Made by a program: the position numbers and the translations under genes. Below are positions 11,496 through 22,764 of a DNA stretch of 64,000 bases, piece after piece. A model generated the notes under the pieces. That model ran no database searches and was not told the origin of the DNA. It saw only the letters and a program-made list of their open reading frames with translations. Source of the stretch: Gracilaria gracilis (taxonomy: Eukaryota > Rhodophyta > Florideophyceae > Gracilariales > Gracilariaceae); the NCBI GenBank assembly GCA_030374805.1, contig JARGSG010000004.1:1178001-1242000 (forward strand). Direction: 5' to 3'. How positions within the stretch are numbered: the first letter of the stretch is position 1; each line of letters opens with the position of its first letter.

Positions 11496-12263
11496 TGTCG
11501 TGCAACGCCCTCCGATGGAGGTTTCTGACTACTTACTCATATTCCGACCTGTCGGGCGGGTGCTCTAAATGAGAGTATATGAATAGTAACAACCACTGTA
11601 GTGGGAAGGACACGTGGGACACGGTTGATCCAGGAGGTTGGCCACGTACACGTGGGACGGGCGCCACGGCGCGTGGGTAATTACCACTGGGCGTGGGCCT
11701 AATTTAGTTAGTTTATTTAATTAGTGTTGGTGCGAGCTCACTACTTAGCCCGGCGGCGAACTCGCCGCCGTGCACAGTAAAGTTCCCCCAGCCAGGGTTG
11801 GCTCTATATTTCTTCGCCTTCGGCGGTCATCGACTCCTTCCAGGAGAGAGGCTCCGTTGCCTACGGGTAGTGTATCCTCCCTGCGTCACCTGACAGGACC
11901 CATTCGTGGGAGTGTTTTCCGCTTGTGTCGCGTTCGACCCTGTACAGGGACAACCCCGGTGTTTACCGTAGCCTTTTTGCCCTTTCCTCCTTTTCCTTCT
12001 TTCCATCCCCCGCTCTCGCGGATTCTTTTCCTCTTTCCCCACTTCCGTGGACTCGTGCCTCTCTCGAGGGCCCGTTCACCCACACACGTGTTGCCAGCAC
12101 CGATCCTTGCTCAACTCTCTACGCCCTTCGTGACGGCTTGGCCTCGGCTTACACCCGACTTCGTCGTGCGTTGCCAGAGAGGCTCTGTCTGCTGACTACT
12201 CTCCTACGGAGGAAGATCTCGGACGTCTTCGTGGTGTCTTTCCGCCTCTTTCGTTGCACTACA
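11496..12263 (+). repeat. Gypsy-A 5' LTR
   Basis: It begins TGTCGTGCAACGCCC and ends GTTGCACTACA. In the 3' copy the tips TGTAGTGCAACGCC and GGCGTTGCACTACA are perfect inverted repeats of 14 bp. It contains several CACGTG/ACACGTGGG boxes (about 11610-11660) and a CTATATTT TATA-like site near 11808. Confidence 0.9.
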
Positions 12264-12266
12264 AAG

Positions 12267-12284
12267 TGGTCTCGCGACTTAGAA
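12267..12284 (+). other. Gypsy-A primer-binding site
   Basis: TGGTCTCGCGACTTAG follows the 5' LTR after a 3-nt gap, as expected for a tRNA primer ending ...CCA. Gypsy-B has the related TGGTCTTCCGACC at the equivalent place. The tRNA was not identified. Confidence 0.6.
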
Positions 12285-12383
12285 TCGGATATTTGGTTTA
12301 ACCCCTACTCGTGTGTGCTTTCCCTCTTTGAGGTTTCGTTGCTACTTCTGGAAGTTTCCCGTTGCACGGTTGGTTGAGAAACC

Positions 12384-14581
12384 ATGTCTCAAAAACCGTC
12401 TGAGACGGAAGCTGCGGTTACTCGCAGTCGTTCCCACAGTGGTGGTGTCGCTGGGAATGATCGGTTCGTCTCACGCATCCCCAGGCGTTCTGGCTCCACC
12501 CTTGGTGTGAACAATTCGTCCAAGACGTCGGGCCAACAACCGACGAACAGGACACTCCCCTTTGCCCCGTTGCTTCCCCGACTGATGGTGCTGGTCCGGC
12601 CCAAGCCGTTACTGCTGCAGCTCCGTCTGCTACGGCTACACCCGCGGGCGCGGTGGTTCAGTCCCATCGGGAGGAGGACAACATCCCCCAGGGTACAGCC
12701 CTGGAAGAGCAGTTGCGTCAGCTGCGCACTGCTCACAACTCCCTTGTACGGGTGGTCAACATTCTACGCCAACAGGCGGAAGACTCCCCTGCAACGGGTA
12801 TTTCTGAGGATCTTCGTACGTTACGGTCCGACGTCAACAAAATGTTGGAGTGCTTTGGTCAACCCGCCACCTTCGTAGAAGGAATTCAAGACCGATTTGA
12901 TCGTGTAAGAGACCGCCTGGAGATGCTGGAGCAAACCATTCCGATGGATGCTGCCACTCCGGCGGAGCCGGTCGCTGTGTCGCACAGGGCCAAGAACTTG
13001 GCATGCGAGAAAAACCATCGCAAGCGAAAGGGCCAACAGGAAGATCAGGGTTCAGACTCGTCGACTTCGTCGGATGCGAACCCGAACAATTCGGACAATG
13101 CTGACTCGTCAGATTCGTCATCTGACGAAGACCGTGCTATACGCGCGTCACGCTCTAAGCGGTCTGCAGTCACGCAAGGTGCGGTTCGTGCTCGTGCAAA
13201 AGGACGGAAGCAAGCGGGATTGAAAGTTCTGAAGCCCACCAACCCTCTCTACGAGAAGCTGTTGTCATACCGGTATTACCGTTTGGAAGACTTCTCTTTG
13301 GATCGAACACCCCGTGATACGGGCAAGGTAAAGGACTGCATCAAACGGATGCAGCTCTCGCTTCGTAACCAGTTGTTTACTGGAGAAGACCCAATCTTGG
13401 TACTAGATTTTCTCGCCCGCTTCGTCGCGGAAGCCGATATACTTGGGATAAATGAGGGACACGCCTACATTGCCTTACCGTATTTCTTACGAGGTGTGGC
13501 GGAGGACCAGTATCACTCTGTAAGAGGTTCTTCGCGGGCCTCCGAAGGAGGGGTTACTTGCTTGCCCGAAGCGGTGCAATACCTGTTACGGTCATACGCC
13601 ACAAATGGTGCCATTCAGTCGGCGATACTCGCTTTGCGAGACACACGTCAACGCTCAGGCGAAACGGAAACCGATTTTTCGGTACGCCTGAACAAGGCTT
13701 TCCACCGTTGTGGTAATGTCTATCCCGCTACAGAGCGTTGTACGATGTTCATCGACGGACTCGACCCGGCTATCTGGGCCCTGGTCGCCCGCTATCGCGA
13801 GGATAGGAGAAAGATCACCTACCTGGAGCTCATCCAGTATGCACGAGCCCAAGGTGACTCCCTCCGCGCCAGAGCTCCGAGTACTCGGTCTAAGTCCGCC
13901 AAGGCGTTGTTGATGGAAATGAAATCCCCATCTCTGTCGCTCGTCGCGGATGAAGCACCTCCGAAAAAGTACGATAACGTCTAGCTCGCCCACGGCAATA
14001 TCGACTCCATTCCGACAACGGACCTCCCGTCGTGGACGGACGACTCCTTCGAAACCGCTCAGGACGGCACCGTGCTTTATGCCGATGCCACTCGAATTCG
14101 CGGGCCTTACATCCCGTACTCGAACAGAGGAACCCGCTTCCAACGACCAGGATGGCAGGACAGCCGCCCAGCGGGACGTTTCACGGATAACCGGAGTGGG
14201 TCCCTTCGACAGGGTAGGCAAGCATTGATAGCGTTGATATGCCATCTCTGCTATACCCATGGTCACACGTCACTCCAGTGCCTTCTCTCCCTGAGAGACC
14301 TGGGCAAGATGACCGTGAACTATGAGGCCCTCACTCCAGAGGAGAAGCGTTCCGTCCCAATGACGTCGTATCTCCGGGCCAAGACGGACTTCGCCCACGT
14401 TGTACCGACAGCGCCGACCTACCAGCGTGCTGCGGCACAGCCGGCTTATCCAGCAGCACCGGTACACCGCGTCGTGGACGATCCAATCACCGCTGTTGCG
14501 GGACCTCGAGGCCAACGTGCCCAAGCACTCGTGGTCGAGGAACCTGAGCAGCCGCCGCAGGCGGAAGCACAGGGAAACTAA
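12384..14581 (+). pseudogene. gag: Gypsy-A gag
   Basis: The ATG at 12384 starts a Ser/Arg-rich N-terminus. A frameshift before 12653 leads to the main Gag frame, with a coiled coil (about 12700-12930), an acidic/Ser-rich linker, a capsid-like helical domain (LSLRNQLFTG, FLRGVAEDQYHSV) and a CCHC zinc knuckle, CHLCYTHGHTSLQC, near 14240. A TAG at 13982-13984 interrupts the frame between capsid and knuckle; Gypsy-B has no stop there. The frame ends in TAA at 14579-14581, directly after GGGAAAC. It is homologous along its length to Gypsy-B gag. Confidence 0.8.
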
Positions 14582-14615
14582 ACGAGGGAGTCTCCTATTC
14601 GGGAGAGACGTCCTC
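14572..14615 (+). promoter_or_regulatory. putative -1 ribosomal frameshift signal, gag to pol
   Basis: GGGAAAC at 14572-14578 fits the X XXY YYZ slippery pattern in the gag frame (G GGA AAC) and is followed immediately by the gag TAA. After a 5-nt spacer, 14584-14594 (GAGGGAGTCTC) can pair with 14605-14615 (GAGACGTCCTC), an 11-bp stem with one mismatch and one G-T pair around a 10-nt loop. Pol is open in the -1 frame across this point. Confidence 0.6.
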
Positions 14616-17600
14616 AGAGCAGAGGCTGCCGACGCCCGAGGCGACGCCGCCTCGCTCCCCGGTGAAGATCCTTTCGAGGAAAGACACCGATGACGCGGAC
14701 GCGGGACACTTGGGTGTTCTTCGTCGACCGTGGATACAGGTAAGGAAAAACCGGTTCCCGGATAGAGTTCTCGTGATGGCCAAGCGTAACTATAAAGTTT
14801 ACGCCGACCTTGGCCTCAGTACCCAGTTTATGGTGCGCACTCTCACGGTATTAGACACCTGTGCAGAGCCGAACTTTATCGTGGAGTCCCTCCTGCCACC
14901 GCTGGTGCGGACACGTATTCGCCGCGAAGCGACGCCCGAAGTCGCGGACGGGAATAACTACCCGTTAACAACGGTGGGAACAATCGACTTAGTCGTGCGT
15001 TTGGGGACCTCCGTGGTCAAGCCCGACTTTGTGGTATGTCGGTCATTGGCTGCCCTAGTTATTTTGGGATGTGATTACTGCGACAGATTCGTCGACGCAA
15101 TCAGACCCCGCCTCGGGCGTGTGGAATTCGAAGACGGTTCGTCGGTTCCGATAGTACGTCGGCCGCTGAAGCGTGCATCGAGGAAACAAGTTCCACTACC
15201 TGCTGCGCAGGAACCACCACCGGCGACTCGTGAGTCCACAAACCTCCGCGTCGCAGCGTCGGTATGCATTCCACCAGAATCCCAAGTAATGGTGCAGGTC
15301 CATTCCCGTCAACACGGCCTTCGGGTTATTCAACCCATTTACTCGTTGTACGAGAAGTATCATCTCGCAGTGGCGGACGGTGTTGCACAGGTGTCACCAA
15401 ATGCTCCTTTCCGGATACTTGTTTCCAATCTTGGCAACAACCCCCAGTATCTGGAAAAGAACCAAGTCATTGGATCGGTTACACCGCACCCACTCGTGAT
15501 GATCCCTACCCGAATGACGGCTGCCGATGTCCTCGGTTTGGTTTCCTCAAAAGAGGGCGACAATCCGGGACAACCCGACGCTCCGTCTAAGGAGGTGAAA
15601 GATACTCCCGTCACAACTCCGGTTTCAACGGATAAATTGCCGAGTGACTCGGAAACCGCGCCTGCGCCTGCATCCGATACGGAACATGACCCAACGAGCT
15701 ATGACCGGATTGATCACGTGAAGGCTCTTGAGGAGCTCGATCTCGGCCACGTGCCGGAATCACAACGTGAAAGTCTGAGAGATATGTTACGGGAATTTAC
15801 CCCAATGTGGGATGGATCTCTTGGTGAGATAAATACAACAAAACACCGGATTGATTTGGTACCGGACGCGCGACCCGTTTCACAACCCCCTTACAGGGCA
15901 GGACGGAAGGCTCGGGAAGAAGAGCAGTTCCAAGTGGACAAGATGCTCCGCGCAGACGTGATTGAGCCTGCTCAGTCACCCTGGGCGTCCCCAGTAGTAC
16001 TGGCAATCAAGGCCGACGGAACCTGGAGGTTCTGTGTCGACTACCGCCGGCTCAATGCCGTGACGATCAGGGACACGTACCCAATCCCTCGCATGGACAA
16101 ATGCATCGATTCGCTCGGAAACGCAACCGTATTCAGGGCATTGGACGCCAATAGGGGATATTGGCAAGTCCCCGTAAGGGAGGAAGACTGCGATAAGACC
16201 GCGTTTGTATGTCACTCTGGGTCTTTCCGCTTCAAGCGTATGCCGTTTGGTCTCACCAACGCCCCCGCGACAGTTCAGCGTGCTATCGACATCCTGTTGA
16301 ACCGATTTAAGTGGCGGACGTGTCTAGTCTACCTAGATGACATAATTGTCTTCTCCAGTAATCTGGACGATCATCTCACCCACGTAAGGGAGGTAATGAC
16401 CACACTGTGTGACGCAGGAATTTCCCTCAAGCTGAGGAAGTGTGAATTCTTCACAAACACCGTGAAGTATTTGGGCCACGTTATCCGTCCAGGACGGCTG
16501 TCGATCGAGGAAGCTCGAGTGAAGTCCCTTGCCAAGGCGAAGGAACCGCGAACCCAAACGGAATTGCGCTCCTTCTTGGCATTGGTCAACATCTACCGAC
16601 GGTTCGTTCCGAATCTCTCGGATATCGCGGCACCCCTCAACGCACTACTGCGAAAAGGCCAGCCACCGAAACTGGTACCCTTCACGCCTGTCGAGACAGA
16701 GGCGTTTAACTCCTTGAAGGAGGCTGTCACATCTGCTCCGATTCCATCGTTGCCAAAACCCGGACAACCGTACTCCGTGGACACGGATTCGAGCAACTAA
16801 CAAGTGGGTTGCGCTTTTTTCCAAACCACCCCCGAAGGGGAACGTAAGCCCATTGGTTACTGGTCGCGTTCGCTCAACGTTCATGAACGGAATTACTTTG
16901 TTTCGGAGAAAGAGTGTCTCACCGTTGTGTGGGCTCTGGCAACTCTCCGCCCCTATCTTATGGGTGTACACTTTATCGTGTACACGGACCATTCCTCACT
17001 GAGGTGGTTAATGACCATCTCCTACCCGTCGGGACGCCTCATGCGATGGAGGCTCTGCCTAGCAGAATTCGACTTTCAAGTCGTGTATAAGAAGGGAGCG
17101 CTGAACACGCAAGCCGACGCACTGTCGAGATTACCCACGAATGGGAAGCCCTCCCCTCGGGAGACGATGAGATCACTTGTTTCATCGCTGACGAGGTGGA
17201 CAAAGAAGATCCAGAAGGTGAACTCGACATTTGGCCAGACGACTGGGAATTCGACGATGAATTGGACGAACTACTCGTGGCGAACGAGAACGGGGCTCCC
17301 AAGCCTCTACCGGGGAATTTTGTCTCGGTAACACCGGAGGAAATGATCCGAGAACAGCATGGCGACCCGTTCTGCGTGAACATTCGTGCCCGTTTAAACG
17401 GTGGTGCGGTCCTCCCGTTTGAGGTCAACGACATTGGCTATCTCATAAGAATGGTCGAGTCTAACCCACAAGTGGTGGTCCCTCACACGCTGGGAACGCG
17501 GGTACTCCAACTATCGCATTACGCGAAGCTGGGTGGCCACGTAGGTGGAAGGAAGTTATACCTAACCCTGAGAAGGGACTTCTACTGGCCCGCCATGGCG

Positions 17601-19984
17601 TTCGATTGCTACGCAACAGTGCGGCTTTGCACTGAGTGCGCGAAAAACCGGGTGGAGCTCCGGAAGAACTCGAAGAAGATGAGGCTATTCCCCGCAAGGG
17701 CGCCCCTCAAGTCTCTCGCAATCGATATACTCGGACCCCTCCTGACGACCCGGAGAGGTCACAAGTTTTTGCTCGTAATAACGGATCGTTTCTCGAAACT
17801 GGTTCGGACTGTCCCTCTGAAGAGGATCACCGCTTTCACGGTAGCCCAGGCCTTCTTGAAGCACTGGATTTTTGTCTACGGTCCGCCGGTTCAGGTACTC
17901 TCCGATGACGGGAAACAGTTCGCATCGCGGTTTTTCCAGGATTTATGTCGCATCCTGGATGTAAAGAACCTGTTCACTACAACCTACCATCCCCAGTGTA
18001 ATGGGCAAGTCGAACGGTTCAACCGGACGATGCTAGCATCTCTCCGTTCTTACGTGGCCGATCACCCAAAGACATGGGACCTGTACACTGACGCGCTGAC
18101 GTTCGCTTACAACACGCAGGTACATAGAATTACCAGTGTTTCACCGTTCGAGTCAGTACTCTCCCGTACTCCCCCGCCGATGGCGTTGGAACCACAGCCT
18201 ACGCTGGGTACTTTCCCCTCTGTGAGTGACTACCGCCAGAAATGGAAGCAATGGCTATCCAAGTTGGTACCCGCTACTCTCCAATCCATGGCGAGGGGTC
18301 AAGCCGCTTACAAGCGTGATTTCGATGCTCGCCTGCGAGGAAGTAACACACCGCCCGTTAAGGCAGGTACCTACGTCTTCGTACGGAAGGAAGACTATAA
18401 CCTTGATAGGGAGAAACACCATAAGCTCTCGCCCGTGGCGGATGGACCAATCAAGGCAATCTCCGTCGCGGAGGACACAGTGGTACTGGAAATCAAGGAC
18501 GCGCATGAGCGGATCTCCCGCAATCGCGTGGTCTTGGCCCCACCACCCTCCTCTGAGGTAGTGCTGGCACCGGCCAGCCCCGTGTCTACGGAATCAACAA
18601 CCCCCGAAACAATCGTGCTGAATCGCCCGCTGACTCTACCACACCCGAACCAGGGACTGTCAGACCTGCCGATGGACTCGGATACACCGATGATATCGGA
18701 AAACATTGCTGGCCAGAATGACCATTCTTCTGTTCAGCCCGCTCGCGGGGACTCTACCCACATAGCGGAACGCTCTATCCTATCTCCCGCCGCTCCGCCT
18801 AAGGAGGGGGAGGAGGTCACTTCTGCTGAAGGTAATCCGCCGTCGCAACGGGAAGAAGACATCCGTGGTACATGGCAGGCCGCTGCCACACCGGAAATCC
18901 CGTCAGACACGCCGCTGCCGCCGAAGGAGCTACACGCTGAAGCGGACAGAACAACCACACCCTTGCCCAAGGCGACTCGTGACCGTGTCCTGGTACCAGC
19001 TCAGCTGGGTTGTAAGGAACCAACCCCACCGGGGACGGCTCCGAACAATCGGTCGCACGCGCCCACCGCTACGGCGGACGCGGCGCTGAATCCCGCCGCT
19101 GGACGCGGGACGGCAACCCCGGTACAAAGGGAGGACGACACCGCAAGGCCACGCACGGTTGCGGAAGTTCCGAGTGTCTCGGTAGACCCTGGCATCGTTG
19201 CCAGACAAAAACCGGCCACCCGGAATGATGTCCGCGTCATGGACGGCGAGGACACGCCATTCGAGGCGGAAATCTCCCAAGTAATGGGTGCGTCCCGCGC
19301 TGCACCCAGCACTGCTGGAAGTCGCACCAGGAGCTCGGAGTCACCGGAAGTAACCGTTGGGAACGAATCGCCACGGCGCGGCCACTTGGCACGCGCCGGA
19401 AAGGACACCCTGTTCGGGGAGGCGGATCGTCCCATGGCGCCCCACGGCCACAGGTCAGTGAAGTCACGTGCGAGCACGGAGGGCGCGCGTAGCGCTGCAC
19501 CACTCGCAGCGCAACGCGGGAAAGCCGCGACGAGCTCGTCAGAACCACCGTCAGTACGGGTTGAATCACGCAGACTTGCGGTTCGTCTCGAAGCACGCAG
19601 ACTTGGGGTTCGCCCCGAAGCACGCAGACTTGCGGTACGCACACCGGATCACTCGCATCCACGGAAGACCACCCGGTCAACCGCGACGAGCGTATCGACA
19701 CACGACCCCGGAAATTCCCCTTCGCAGGGCGATAAGCGCACAGTTGTGACGACGACTCGGCAAGGCCGGCAGGTGTACTTACAAGAGTACATCGTCTACC
19801 GAATTGTCGGGCATTCCTGGAATCAGGAGGGTATACTACGCACCACGGTCGTTGGTACGGGTATGATCCGGCTCAGGACACCGACGAGCCGATCGAGCAT
19901 CTCCCACGTTCGAAGGTGGTTCAGTATCACCGTCGAACGGGAACAGCCCCACCAGCTACGCTGGGAAGTGCCCAAGTGGGATGA
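14579..19984 (+). pseudogene. pol: Gypsy-A pol (PR-RT-RH-IN-chromodomain)
   Basis: Reading in the -1 frame from the gag end: protease with the active site changed to LDTCAEP (Gypsy-B has LDTGAGP), RT with FCVDYRRLNAV, LPFGLTNAP-like MPFGLTNAP and YLDDIIVFS, RNase H (TDSSN then TAA at 16798-16800), a frameshift near 17150, integrase with an HHCC-type zinc domain (HYAKLGGHVGG, CTECAKN), Asp in AIDILGP, Asp in LSDDGKQFAS and Glu in NGQVERFNRT, then about 1.2 kb of Pro/Ser/Thr/Arg-rich linker. The C-terminal chromodomain (EYIVYRIVGH, then RWYGYDP, DEPIEHLPRSK) is split by a frameshift near 19830 and ends at TGA 19984. The long frame that continues to 20249 is not the natural end. Confidence 0.85.
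19556..19650 (+). repeat. 30-bp tandem repeat in the Gypsy-A integrase tail
   Basis: Three imperfect units of about 30 bp encode RRLAVRLEA-type decapeptides (RRLAVR, RRLGVR, RRLAVR). It lies in the low-complexity linker between integrase and chromodomain. Confidence 0.6.
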
Positions 19985-20046
19985 GGAGGAAGCGTGGAAA
20001 CGGGAAGAGCTGAAGATGAGGAGTACACGTCATGGACGGGAAGGGA

Positions 20047-21721
20047 TCACCGCTCCGTCTGGGGAGTATTCCCGGCAGCCGCCGTGGAAGTCGGAACAGC
20101 CGAAGCTGACGCCGACGCCGCAGCGGCGGGCTCAGACTCTTGTGGGACAGGTTCGTCATTCTCCGGAGGAGTGCAGACAACCATCGCGTCGTCATCACCG
20201 CCCGCCGCGTCGGATGCGTTGTCCAACATGGGTTCATTATCCCCGCTAGAGCGGTAAAAATCGTCCGAGTCGAGGAACCCAATCGGATGACCGTCTGGGA
20301 ATTTCCTGGGAGCATTCCGGAGTTCGGCCGCTTCATCAGCGGAAATCTCCCGTTGTTCCCACGGATCGAAGTACACGAAATCCCCCGCCAAGGCTGTATT
20401 GCGCCCCAGACCGGGGCCATGTCCACCGCCGCCGGTGAGCCGGCCACTCTGCCCGATCGGGACCGCTTTCCAGTCAATACTGTCGATATAGTCGAGTAAC
20501 TCGAGGAATTCTTCGGCATTAGCCTGACCCCCAAGGGGGATGGTCATGTCGAGTTGACGGATACCGGCCCGCACGCGCGGAAGAAGGAACCACAGTCTGT
20601 ACTGGTCGTAAGCCTCACTGAAGATGTACGCCGCTGCGCGGACGGCCCACTTGGTGACTACAACCGACCAAAGCCCGCTACGCGGATCCGTTAGGAGGTA
20701 TGACCCTAAATAGGTGAACACCGGGGGCAGCTCTATGTAGCACTCCCGGCATGCCTCGAGCTGAGCCCACCAGGCTGGCAGAGAGACGTACCGACCTTAT
20801 CCGTGAGCGGGAGCAATACGTTCGACCTCCACGTTTTGATACGGAACGAAGTACCCGAAACGGGAATGGCAGCGACGCTCGAAGCGGATGAATTCCTAAA
20901 GGAAGGAGGACCGGTAACGACGCGCGAGATAGCGGAATTCGGCCCGAATGATCGGTCGTTGCCAGCACAAGGCCTCCTATCGCACAACCGGGAATCCTCG
21001 CCAAGCGAAGGTCTCCAACGGCGACAGCCGGTCGCAACAGCTCAGCTCCCCGCGGGTGCGGTACTGCTCGACGTCGAACCTCATTTCTTGCGGGATGAGG
21101 AACTAGAACGGAGCCCGGCTCTGCCATTGGTGTCCAATCCGCACCAGCTTGGCATGAGCCTGAGCTCGGGACTCGCCGCGTAGCGGGGAACCTGGTGTGC
21201 AGGTATGGCCACGCGCCGGCGTCAATCCCACGAAGTGGTGACGATAGCCGGCAAGTCCCCGGGAAGGCGCTCATTGCTGTCGACGTCAGCTCCTCTTCGA
21301 AAACCGGGATCAGGTGGAACCACGGCGCAAGCCGGAGGCGCATAACCTATTGCCGCTTGTTCGGGTTGAGTCCCACGAGGGAGTCGTAGGGCGGCCAATT
21401 GCCGCCCGCCCCGGAGCCGGTTGACGCCCCAACTTGGGAAGGGATCCCCACCGTTCCGGACAGTTGTCACTGGTTCGCACCAGTCTGCTGTTCGCCTTGC
21501 GGTAAGGGCACGGAACGGAAGCCGGTGAATCCCCCCGATTGCGGTTGCTGAGAGCCACTCATGGTGAGGTCGATGACAGGAGTCGGAGGACCGTGGTAGT
21601 TGGTGACCGAGGTGTCGGGAAGAGATGCTGGAGCAAGGGCAACTGCGGATGCAGGAGTGTGCGTTGGTGGAGAACGAGAAGTTGCCGGCGAGCCGGGAGA
21701 GGGCGTGCTATTATCCTCCAT
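20047..21721 (-). pseudogene. Gypsy-A antisense accessory gene (broken)
   Basis: On the strand opposite to gag-pol, an ATG at 21721 in good context (AACCATGG) opens a frame that ends at TGA near 21467 after FTGFRSVPLPQ. Homology to the Gypsy-B antisense ORF continues through YDSLVGLNP, a TAG, then LAPWFHLIPVFEEEL, then a frameshift (ERLPGDLPAIVTTS in another frame), further breaks, and a final good stretch from about 20721 to 20047 containing TYLGSYLLTDPRSGLWSVV, AYDQYRLW and LAGDFVYFDPWE. The order of blocks is the same as in Gypsy-B. No known domain is recognised. The copy is inactivated by at least two stops and two frameshifts. Confidence 0.75.
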
Positions 21722-21764
21722 GGTTGCCGCCGTCGTTTCCCTCTGTGAGGTGATACTCCCGCCT

Positions 21765-21775
21765 AAGGAGGGGGA
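21765..21775 (+). other. Gypsy-A polypurine tract
   Basis: AAGGAGGGGGA lies two bases before the 3' LTR and is the expected plus-strand primer site. Gypsy-B has AAGGACGGGA in the same position. Confidence 0.75.
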
Positions 21776-21777
21776 TA

Positions 21778-22545
21778 TGTAGTGCAACGCCCTCCGATGG
21801 AGGTTTCTGACTACTTAGTCATATTCCGACCTGTCGGGCGGGTGCTCCAAATGAGAGTATATGAATAGTAACAACCACTGTAGTAGAAAGGACACGTGGG
21901 ACACGGTTGAGACAGGAGGCTGGCCACGTACACGTGGGACGGGCGCCACGGCGCGTGGGTAATTACCACTGGGCGTGGGCCTAATTTAGTTAGTTTATTT
22001 AATTAGTGTTGGTGCGAGCTCACTACTTAGCCCGGCGGCGACCTCGCCGCCGTGCACAGTAAAGTTCCCCCAACCAGGGTTGGCTCTATACTTCTTCGCC
22101 TTCGGCGGTCATCGACTCCTTCCAGGAGAGAGGCTCCGTTGCCCACGGGTAGTGTATTATCCCTGCGTCACCTAACAGGACCCATTCGTGGAAGTGTTTT
22201 CCGCTTGTGTCGCGTTCGACCCTGTACAGGGATAACCCCGGTGTTTACCGTAGCCTTTTTGCCCTTTCCTCCTTTTCCTTCTTTCCATCCCCCGCTCTCG
22301 CGGATTCTTTTCCTCTTTCCCCACTTCCGTGAACTCGTGCCTCTCTCGAGGGCCCGTTCACCCACACACGTGTTGCCAGCACCGATCCTTGCTCAACTCT
22401 CTACGCCCTTCGTGACGTCTTGGCCTCGGCTTACACCCGACTTCGTCGTGCCTTCCCACAGAGGCTCTGTCTGCTGACTACTCTCCTACGGAAGAAAATC
22501 CCGGACGTCTTCGTGATGTCTTTCCGCCTCTGGCGTTGCACTACA
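21778..22545 (+). repeat. Gypsy-A 3' LTR
   Basis: 768 bp, colinear with the 5' LTR with scattered substitutions and no length change. It starts TGTAGTGCAACGCC and ends GGCGTTGCACTACA, and is followed by target copy AATTG at 22546-22550. Confidence 0.9.
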
Positions 22546-22550
22546 AATTG

Positions 22551-22744
22551 GTGGCTTTAATGGGTTACTTTGCCTGCAATTTTCACGAATTTGGATCATG
22601 CAACGCATGGATTGGACGGCCGAGAACATGTTTGGCGTTTACTTCGATTCACGGATTTTGGCTACCCCCACTTGTTATTGGTTGTTTGGGCATATGAACT
22701 CCGGTGCGTACCTCACCTGCAATCTTGTTTGTCTCTTCACGTAA
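22551..22744 (+). pseudogene. tyrosine recombinase, C-terminal part
   Basis: Directly right of Gypsy-A the recombinase frame resumes: after the H-x-x-R motif left of the insertion, this side has GGFNGLL and later VYFDSRI, whose Tyr is a candidate nucleophile, and a TAA at 22742-22744. With the insert and one AATTG removed, the codon interrupted by the insertion is restored in frame. This is the best evidence that Gypsy-A landed in a then-uninterrupted recombinase frame. Confidence 0.65.
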
Positions 22745-22764
22745 CTATACTTTTTTTGGTAAAT

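Larger units (their letters stand above)
11496..22545 (+). mobile_element. Gypsy-A, full-length Ty3/gypsy chromodomain element
   Basis: An 11,050-bp element with two 768-bp LTRs, a 5-bp perfect target duplication, a primer-binding site, gag, pol (protease, RT, RNase H, integrase, long linker, chromodomain), a polypurine tract and an additional antisense gene near the 3' LTR. The LTRs differ at roughly 30 positions by eye, so the insertion is not recent. Gag, pol and the antisense gene all carry stops or frameshifts, so this copy is not autonomous. It sits inside the recombinase gene of the element around it. Confidence 0.9.

Noticed and set aside
11770-12195. 141-aa ORF in the Gypsy-A LTR, also present at 22052-22477
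   Set aside because: Conserved only because the LTRs are duplicates. It has low-complexity Pro/Ser/Phe composition.
19985-20249. C-terminal 88 codons of the long Gypsy-A pol frame
   Set aside because: Comparison with Gypsy-B puts the natural end of pol at 19984. The rest is the opposite strand of the antisense gene.
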